Source: Sipunculus nudus
Lineage: Eukaryota > Annelida > Sipuncula > Golfingiida > Sipunculidae
Direction: 5' to 3'
DNA length: 64,000 bases
Assembly (NCBI GenBank): GCA_026874595.1
Contig: CM049307.1
Coordinates: 51,705,370 to 51,769,369 of the forward strand
The translations under genes and the position numbers were made by a program. Below, one piece after another: positions 60,601-64,000 of this stretch (its first letter is position 1; each line of letters begins with the position of its first letter). The notes beneath the pieces are model-generated. The model had not been told where the DNA came from, did not search any database, and saw nothing but the letters and a program-made list of their open reading frames with translations.

Positions 60601-62231
60601 TCTCCATGGAAACTAGAAATTAGGTCTCTGGTACCCATATTCCTTGAGCTATGGGGCCCCAAGTATCCCCCAGAATAGTCAAAATTTTCATAAAAAAAAA
60701 CTTCAATATCTGATTAACTACTTCACTGATGGTCATGAATTTTTGCATACATATTATTCATCATGAGATGTTTCATCAGTTTCTGCAGACTTGTGGCGCC
60801 ACCTGTATATTTTTTACGAATTGTTTTCTCTATTTTTGAGACCTTTAAGGATGTTGTTATCTGTCAACAGGGTTCAAAATTGTAACGACTGGGCCTAGAA
60901 TCTTCATTCTTGACACACAGGGAGACCCATGAAAAGTCTCCATGGAAACCTGAAATTAGGTCTCTCTTACCCATATCCTTTGAGCTATGGCACTCCAAAG
61001 TACAGCTCAGAATAATGGAATATTTGATACAAAAGCTGAAGTATCTGAACAACTAATGCAGAGATCACCATAATTGTTTGTTAGGGCTTTTTTCGAACTT
61101 TTTTCTCTATTTTTGAGACCAGATATACAGAACAGATATGAACATCTGTTAATAGGGCACAAATCATAACAACTGGACCTTGAATCTTTTTCATTTACAC
61201 ACAGGAAGACCCATGAAAAATCTCCATGAAAACCTGAAATAAGGTCTCTGTTACCCATATCTATTAAGCTGTATGGCTCCAAAGTATCCCCCCAGAATAA
61301 TGAAAAATTGGATAAAAAAAATCCAGTATCTCAATAACTACAACACTGATGCTCATGATTTTTTGGCATACAAATTGATCATGACGTGTTCCATCAGTTT
61401 CAGCAGACTGGGTGCACCACCTCTATTTTATTCAATTTTTTTAGGAATTATTTTCTCTATTTTTGAGACCTTTAAAAATGTGGTTATCTGTCAACAGGGT
61501 ACAAATATAACAACTTGACATAGAATCTCCATTCTTGTCATGCAAAGATGCCCATGAAAAGTGTCTGTGGAAACCTGAAATTAGGTCTCTGTTACCCATA
61601 TCCTTCAAGCTATAGGACTCCAAAGTATCCCTCAGAATAATGGAAAATCTGATACAAAAGCTGAAGTATCTGAACAACTACTCCAGAGACCACCATGCTT
61701 CTTTGCATGGATATTGACCATTAAGTGTTTTTATTAGTTTCTGCAGACTGGTAGAGCCACCTGTAAGTTTACGTATTTTTTTTCTCTATTCTTGAGATAT
61801 ATTAATACAAACACAATCTCAGCCTGTTGGTTAATCTGTTTATGCTTCAGTTCAATGGTTGTAAACTACCATTCAGATGATAAAATATTTCCTTTTGCAA
61901 ATCTCTTCCCAGTCAGCTGAGCGTCATGACCCATGGGTCACTTGTTAGTGTATATGTGCTTTACTTTTGTTGAAAGTTGATATCGGATTGAGGATTTAGA
62001 GTTGCTGTCAAACCTTTACCTCTAATATAAGGGTATACATATGACAAAGATATCCTTTTATTTCAGGAAGAATACCAGTGGCTCCATGAGGCTGCCGGTC
62101 CTTCAGCACTTACGCAAACGTTCATTAGCTGCGTTGACGCTCACATGTGCATATACATATACGTCTACACGACGTTTCAGATAATGTCTATGAACAATTT
62201 AGCATGCTCTATATTAGCCACTGTATATTAG
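42584..62231 (+). CDS. Receptor-type tyrosine phosphatase with kringle and multiple EGF-like modules (34-exon model, frame broken once)
   Basis: Predicted single-pass receptor phosphatase, about 1393 residues if the one-base gap is allowed for. Exons: 42584-42600, 42724-42785, 44552-44677, 45066-45326, 45580-45714, 47266-47403, 48553-48687, 48998-49132, 49340-49474, 49756-49890, 50145-50279, 50531-50665, 51196-51330, 51835-51963, 52199-52339, 52540-52680, 53045-53132, 53471-53511, 53775-53953, 54040-54127, 54346-54419, 54627-54663, 54805-54902, 55101-55232, 55396-55540, 55628-55763, 55893-56021, 56436-56482, 56596-56791, 57043-57171, 57376-57492, 57736-57884, 58199-58334, 62067-62231. Every junction has GT..AG and matching phase except entry to exon 25, which is one base short. 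Extracellular exons are phase 1-1. Family knowledge: such receptors dephosphorylate phosphotyrosine at the plasma membrane; ligand unknown. I cannot name an orthologue. Exon structure is strong; whether the gene is functional is doubtful. Confidence 0.9.
43090..44235 (+). repeat. Tandem TGACCTTTGACC repeats in intron 2
   Basis: Diverged units with GTGGCCTTGACxTTTGACC, AAAATCGATAG, GTTCTTCAT and AAAGATGAAAGG recur from 43120 to 44220. A SINE-like block interrupts them at 43605-43865. Open frames here follow the repeats. Confidence 0.65.
43605..43865 (+). repeat. tRNA-like SINE candidate in intron 2
   Basis: An A-box-like TGGCTCAGGGGTTGAG, then a B-box-like GGTCGGACCCC, then a body of about 150 bases with GGCCTTTCATTTGCTCC. 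It interrupts the tandem repeat array. Confidence 0.55.
44552..44677 (+). CDS. Exon 3: first EGF-like module
   Basis: A 126-base phase 1-1 exon that begins CPTGKFGWQC and carries eight cysteines in the short laminin/MEGF-type spacing, ending WGPGC. It matches the other modules of this receptor in the opening C-P-x-G-x-(F/Y)-G pattern, but its middle is shorter. It has the sequon NIT. The acceptor is CTCTTTCAG and the donor GTATTA. It sits at the N-terminus of the mature protein, directly before the kringle. Confidence 0.85.
   Translation: MAQLANLGGSAVLTVRATDSATTSRVTVKTVLDCHGAQGVF
45066..45326 (+). CDS. Exon 4: kringle domain
   Basis: A single 261-base phase 1-1 exon encoding a complete kringle of about 85 residues. 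Six cysteines are in kringle order: SCTYND, RSCIPW, NYCRNP, PWCYN, GWCTIG and the final GAC. The NYCRNP and PWCY signatures are diagnostic for the family. Kringles are triple-disulfide loops best known from blood proteases and from the extracellular part of ROR receptor kinases, where they bind proteins or lipids. Here it lies between EGF-like modules 1 and 2, near the outer end of the receptor. Symmetric phases would allow its insertion by exon shuffling. Confidence 0.9.
45580..47403 (+). CDS. Exons 5-6: EGF-like modules 2 and 3
   Basis: Two phase 1-1 exons, 45580-45714 (45 codons, opening CPNGRFGTNC) and 47266-47403 (46 codons, opening CKDKLFGPHC). Both show the longer MEGF-like pattern, in which the module closes with C-P/H-x-(G/H)-(W/F)-x-G-x-x-C. 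The exon 6 pattern (CSSGCPAGWKGTDC) matches exon 15 much better than the seven tandem modules. The 1.55 kb intron between them holds one arm of a dispersed inverted-repeat element (about 46880-47215) that stops only some 50 bases before exon 6. Confidence 0.85.
46880..47215 (+). repeat. Single arm of the foldback element in intron 5
   Basis: GAAATGCATCGCAGTGGTCTTGCATCA, in pieces, matches the left arms at 15755 and 37080, and continues through GTCATTTCCTGTAT and ACGTCCAGTAA. The right arm is absent. Confidence 0.6.
48553..51330 (+). CDS. Exons 7-13: seven tandem EGF-like modules of exactly 45 codons
   Basis: Exons 48553-48687, 48998-49132, 49340-49474, 49756-49890, 50145-50279, 50531-50665 and 51196-51330 are all exactly 135 bases and all phase 1-1. 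Each follows the pattern E/A-C-x-x-G-x-Y-G-x-N-C-x-x-x-C-S-x-x-C-D-x-P, then C-D/N-K, G-x-C-x-C-x-x-G-Y, and a closing PP-x-C. Exon 7 departs slightly (AQWQYG, PSAR). Asn-Cys-Ser/Thr sequons recur, giving possible N-glycosylation. Uniform length, symmetric phase and close similarity point to serial exon duplication. Introns are short (207-530 bases); intron 12 holds TA microsatellites and a tRNA-like SINE. Removing or adding any one exon would preserve frame. Confidence 0.9.
50675..50960 (+). repeat. Two TA microsatellites flanking a tRNA-like SINE (intron 12)
   Basis: (TA)n at 50675-50740 and 50884-50960. Between them 50755-50880 carries a perfect B box GGTTCGAATCC with upstream GAAGCGCTTGGAACGACGG, as in tRNA-derived SINEs. 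Confidence 0.6.
51835..52680 (+). CDS. Exons 14-16: three membrane-proximal EGF-like modules
   Basis: Exon 14 (51835-51963, 43 codons, opening CEGGKYGMNC) is a shortened relative of the tandem modules. Exon 15 (52199-52339, 47 codons, CPDGSFGRYC ... CPEGWRGDGC) is the longer MEGF type seen in exon 6. Exon 16 (52540-52680, 47 codons, CKQGTYGRNC) ends with a basic PLCAKRIQ just outside the membrane. All are phase 1-1. Intron 14 contains a (TA)n tract of about 60 bases. These modules form the stalk next to the transmembrane exon. Confidence 0.88.
51985..52044. repeat. (TA)n microsatellite in intron 14
   Basis: Uninterrupted TA dinucleotides, about 60 bases, between exons 14 and 15. A similar tract (54565-54609) lies just before exon 22; other (TA)n tracts are at 33910-33990 and 63838-63881. 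Confidence 0.9.
53045..53953 (+). CDS. Exons 17-19: transmembrane helix and juxtamembrane segment
   Basis: Exon 17 (53045-53132) encodes a 30-residue segment: a small-residue start (GAIAAGT) and a long hydrophobic run (LIVIAVAVVLVLFWV) ending in Arg. Exon 18 (53471-53511) supplies the basic stop-transfer RRRRGPK. Exon 19 (53775-53953) encodes an acidic juxtamembrane stretch with VYCNLS, a possible phosphotyrosine site, then HAFEDEYK, the usual lead-in to a phosphatase domain. Phases run 1-2, 2-1, 1-0 and join correctly. The helix fixes the topology: EGF and kringle outside, phosphatase domains inside. Confidence 0.88.
54040..56021 (+). CDS. Exons 20-27: first tyrosine phosphatase domain (D1), catalytic residues present
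   Basis: Eight exons spell a PTP domain in order: KNRFKKIVPYDH (substrate-recognition loop) across exons 20-21, YINASFIPGYDD across exons 21-22, FIAAQGP (22-23), WENNVPLVVMLT (23), KCEQYWP (24), FTSWPDHG with the WPD general acid (25), HCSAGVGRTG with catalytic Cys and Arg (25-26), and QRVNMVQSIDQYKFLYEAL including the Q loop (26-27). All chemistry-defining residues are conserved, so the ancestral domain was an active phosphatase. Exon 22 is only 37 bases. The defect is at the start of exon 25: the frame entering from exon 24 is one base off the WPD frame. Confidence 0.88.
55233..55395 (+). other. Intron 24: stop-free, length 163, retention restores frame
   Basis: Bounded by AAG|GTGAAG and TTACAACAG. 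Read from exon 24 the 163 bases contain no stop, and because 163 leaves a remainder of one, they run straight into the WPD frame of exon 25. An unspliced message would give one open reading frame from exon 24 through 55540, with about 54 extra residues inserted before the WPD loop. The donor is weak (GTGAAG rather than GTAAGT). The insert shows no phosphatase-like sequence, which argues that it is ancestrally an intron. Confidence 0.7.
55396..55476 (+). other. One-base frame lesion and premature TGA in D1 exon 25
   Basis: Exon 24 ends in phase 0 at 55232. Reading exon 25 from 55396 in that frame gives DGKTKRVI, which fits the K-R-V stretch that precedes the WPD motif in this family. The frame then runs off and meets TGA at 55474-55476. 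From 55419 the WPD motif reads perfectly in another frame (MQFTSWPDHG). The exon is 145 bases where 146 are needed, so exactly one base is missing between about 55414 and 55421. Normal splicing would remove the WPD loop, catalytic loop and all of D2. This could be a true mutation or an assembly error. Confidence 0.8.
56436..58334 (+). CDS. Exons 28-33: second phosphatase domain (D2), catalytically degenerate
   Basis: Exon 28 is a 47-base microexon (VYYENNIMQL...) whose phase 2 end joins the single-base start of exon 29. Exon 29 (56596-56791) has NRNKNR, LLPLERWRPLL and DYINAVFVK, the D2 entry. Exon 30 gives VTQSPMGNT and LWRLIYDYECHIVVAL; exon 31 has FGPFNV. Exons 32-33 give VHCRNGLVESGLFCALS in place of the active HC-x5-R-(S/T)-G loop: Cys is kept but the catalytic Arg is replaced by Glu. 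No WPD equivalent is visible. Inactive D2 domains are typical of receptor phosphatases and act in regulation or binding. The exon 29 donor (GTTACT) is unusual. Confidence 0.87.
58383..60110 (+). repeat. CCTCCGCCAAG elements with a nested MITE in intron 33
   Basis: Element copies start at 58383 (ATTACCTCCGCCAAG) and 59844 (AATTACCTCCACTAAG); both contain CAGGATAGCTC. The first is cut at 58671 by the MITE of 58671-59172 and seems to resume after it (GGACACCGATCCATG). A T11G18 tract is at 59220-59249. Confidence 0.55.
58671..59172 (+). mobile_element. MITE, TTAAAGGG family, full-length copy
   Basis: Starts TTAAAGGGACAC and ends GGGCCCCTTTAA. It is close to the 24.1 kb copy, including GACCGGAGGTCCG and ACACGTGTT. 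It carries an open frame, 58667-59137, of similar residues to that of the other copy (NPRDRRSD there, RPRDRRSE here). Confidence 0.65.
60113..61945 (+). mobile_element. VNTR element with 12-base inverted ends in intron 33
   Basis: Left end GCTCAGCTGACT (60118-60129), right end AGTCAGCTGAGC (61911-61922), perfect inverse. After TCCGTC repeats come five units, each starting near GTTAACAGGG (about 60195, 60529, 60864, 61147, 61488), with periods of 283-341 bases. Units contain CTAGAATCTTC, ATCTCCATGGAAACC, TTGAGCTATGG and TGGCGCCAC. The only open frames are short and follow the units. Confidence 0.7.
62067..62231 (+). CDS. Exon 34: C-terminal exon, tail probably shifted
   Basis: After a TTTATTTCAG acceptor the exon opens EEYQWLHEAA, the usual helix after D2. 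In the entering frame it continues to TAG at 62229-62231 with a hydrophobic, Cys-containing tail unlike the family. In the other frame, from 62096, it reads RSFSTYANVH and stops at TAG 62126-62128. A tail of the type S-F-x-T-Y-A-N-x followed by stop is what I expect at the end of this family, so a small deletion after HEAA is likely. The intron before it is 3.7 kb and filled with repeats. Confidence 0.65.
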   Translation, partial: EEYQWLHEAAGPSALTQTFISCVDAHMCIYIYVYTTFQIMSMNNLACSILATVY

Positions 62232-63030
62232 GGTATTCGTCAGTACAATTAGATATAATCTGAAGACGCTTAAATGTTATCTTGCATTTGATCATGCATA
62301 GTCCAGAGTCATACCTCTTTGCTGTGGAAGTTGCTATATTGGAATACTTTATTTGCAATTACTTCTAAATTTATCTTTTTTTTTTAAACTTTATATAAAA
62401 CAGTTAGCGTTATGTACTAGAAAAGTAATGTTTAGATTATATGTATGTACATATCTTAATGTATGCATTTATATTGTACATCTCATGACTAGATGACATA
62501 AAAAGTATATGTCATCCGCTGCAGAATATCTGAGTGTGTATATTTGGAATTAATTTTAACTTTGTTTGATGTCAACAATTAAATTTATTTGCACGTGAAG
62601 CTAAAAAAAGCAGTTAGTGGTAATAGAATGATGTCAAACAGATGTTATCATAAACTGTTTATATACAACCGAGTTTTAAAAAAACACCAAGCAATAAACT
62701 GTCGTAATCCGAACATTTGATGCATGTTAACCTTAATTTTCCGTGAGAGGTGAAATGTTAATCCAAGAAAAAACACAACATACAGTGTTTAGGGGATACA
62801 ACTATACTCCGTTCCCCGATACATAGTCCATCCTTTTTTTCATTTATTTTGTTATAATAACTGTAATATTGTAAAAAGGAAAAAAGTGTAAGAACCGCCT
62901 AATATATTTTCGAAAAATTATTATTGAAATAAATGAATATTACCTTACGACGCTGTTGAATCATATTTTAACGCAAAACCGCTGAATCTTGTTATGCGGC
63001 AATCACCATATCTTAATAGCCGGAGAGGAT
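62232..63030 (+). terminator. 3' UTR candidate with two AATAAA poly(A) signals
   Basis: AT-rich sequence after the receptor stop codon. AATAAA hexamers lie at 62693-62698 and 62928-62933. Either could end the transcript; the first would give a 3' UTR of about 480 bases. No coding potential or repeat family was recognised here. Confidence 0.45.
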
Positions 63031-63036
63031 GTATGA

Positions 63037-63448
63037 CCAGGGGCGTCAATACAGGGGGGATGGGAGTATATATACCCCCTTCCACTTTTTAGCAAGGGGG
63101 GATGGTCAATGTAAACACTCCCCCCCCCCTGATATTCAGAGATTAATATTTATAAATTGGAAATGAAATGTATTTATAACTAGAATTACATTTATGAGTT
63201 TAATATGAAATATTGTATATCTTGACCTGATTAAGAAATAATATATACGGGAAACATAACTTATTTTTTTAAAACCTTATACCACATTGTATTATATTTG
63301 AAATTTGTCATACAGACAAAATTATATATATATTTATATAGATATATTTTTTATACATACACGTGTTTTGGTGTGTGTGTGTGAAAAAAGTTGCGAGTCC
63401 CCCCCCCCCCCCCTTTGAAAATTTGACAAGTGTGATTGACGCCACTGG
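63037..63448. mobile_element. MITE with 14-base inverted ends and target duplication
   Basis: Ends CCAGGGGCGTCAAT and ATTGACGCCACTGG are inverted repeats matching at 13 of 14 positions. GTATGA flanks both sides (63031-63036 and 63449-63454), a direct repeat of the kind left by insertion. Inside are two C-tracts and AT-rich DNA with no gene. Confidence 0.7.
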
Positions 63449-63454
63449 GTATGA

Positions 63455-63832
63455 CGTCACAGAAATGGAATGTGCCAACCGACAACTTAGATGGGGTGTC
63501 AGGTCCTTCCTGATGATTCCTGGAGGGTGCGTTGAAGCCTCTTTGGTCAGGAACATTTATTGTCACTTTGCCTGACGATGATTGAAGACGCCTGGTCACT
63601 TCAGTCTTGGTCCTTGCCTCTAGGGTGTCAGATGTGGCTAATTTGAAGGATACAGCTTAGGATAGGGGTAATGAGAGGGTGTGCTCAATTTTTTTAGCGA
63701 TATATATACAGCAAAACCTTGCATTGATACCGTAGAGCAAATAATGGAGTGTCAGTGTCCAGCAAGGTTGTGATGGACATCTATGTTTTTTATAAAGATG
63801 TGATCAGGTACAATTTTCAAATATTATATAAT

Positions 63833-63886
<54 letters not shown>

Positions 63887-64000
63887 ACAATACAGAGTTC
63901 ACGTCAGGAATTGTTCACAGCGTAACGGCAGATAAAACAAATGAGTGAAAAGGGGGTCGGAGGGGAGGGAGAGCTGGATCGGATTCAGCATGCTTAATTA
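63455..64000. other. Unassigned 3' end of window
   Basis: No gene seen. A (TA)n tract spans about 63838-63881. Confidence 0.4.

Noticed and set aside
60113..61945. Regularly spaced repeats, CRISPR-like
   Set aside because: Units are about 335 bases, imperfect, and lie in an animal gene intron; no spacer structure.

Overview
The window is AT-rich, intron-rich animal DNA. It most likely comes from a bivalve mollusc. The one convincing host gene is a receptor tyrosine phosphatase carrying many short EGF-like modules and a kringle, an architecture I associate with bivalve gene families. The rest is dense repeat DNA of kinds common in marine molluscs: TA microsatellites, poly-C/G tracts, tRNA-like SINEs, MITEs, VNTR-bearing elements and a decayed LINE. 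No bacterial-type operons, CRISPR arrays, rRNA or convincing tRNA genes were seen.

Layout. 1-4.5 kb: no gene seen. 4.56-5.53 kb: LINE fragment. 5.70-6.84 kb: three decayed EGF-like exons, the remains of a second receptor of the same kind. 7-29 kb: dispersed and tandem repeats, including long inverted repeats and one half of a roughly collinear duplication (12.85-17.52 kb, matched by 34.83-38.83 kb). 29.4-34.0 kb: a nearly complete but disabled LINE (ORF1, endonuclease, reverse transcriptase). 34-42.5 kb: more repeats. 42.58-62.23 kb: the receptor phosphatase gene on the + strand, modelled here as 34 coding exons with consistent splice phases. 62.2-64 kb: 3' flank with poly(A) signals and a MITE with clear inverted ends and target duplication.

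The receptor gene encodes, in order: a signal peptide, one EGF-like module, a kringle, two EGF-like modules, seven near-identical 45-residue modules each on its own 135-base exon, three membrane-proximal modules, one transmembrane helix, a catalytic-looking phosphatase domain D1 and a degenerate phosphatase domain D2. The coding sum is one base short of a multiple of three. The missing base maps to the exon carrying the WPD loop of D1, and normal splicing would then hit a TGA before the catalytic cysteine. The preceding 163-base intron is stop-free in frame, and its retention would exactly restore the frame. The last exon also looks shifted: its other frame ends in a tail resembling the family C-terminus. 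The locus is therefore a young pseudogene, a gene with an unusual retained-intron form, or a gene with assembly errors. All statements come from reading the sequence by eye; no searches or alignments were run.
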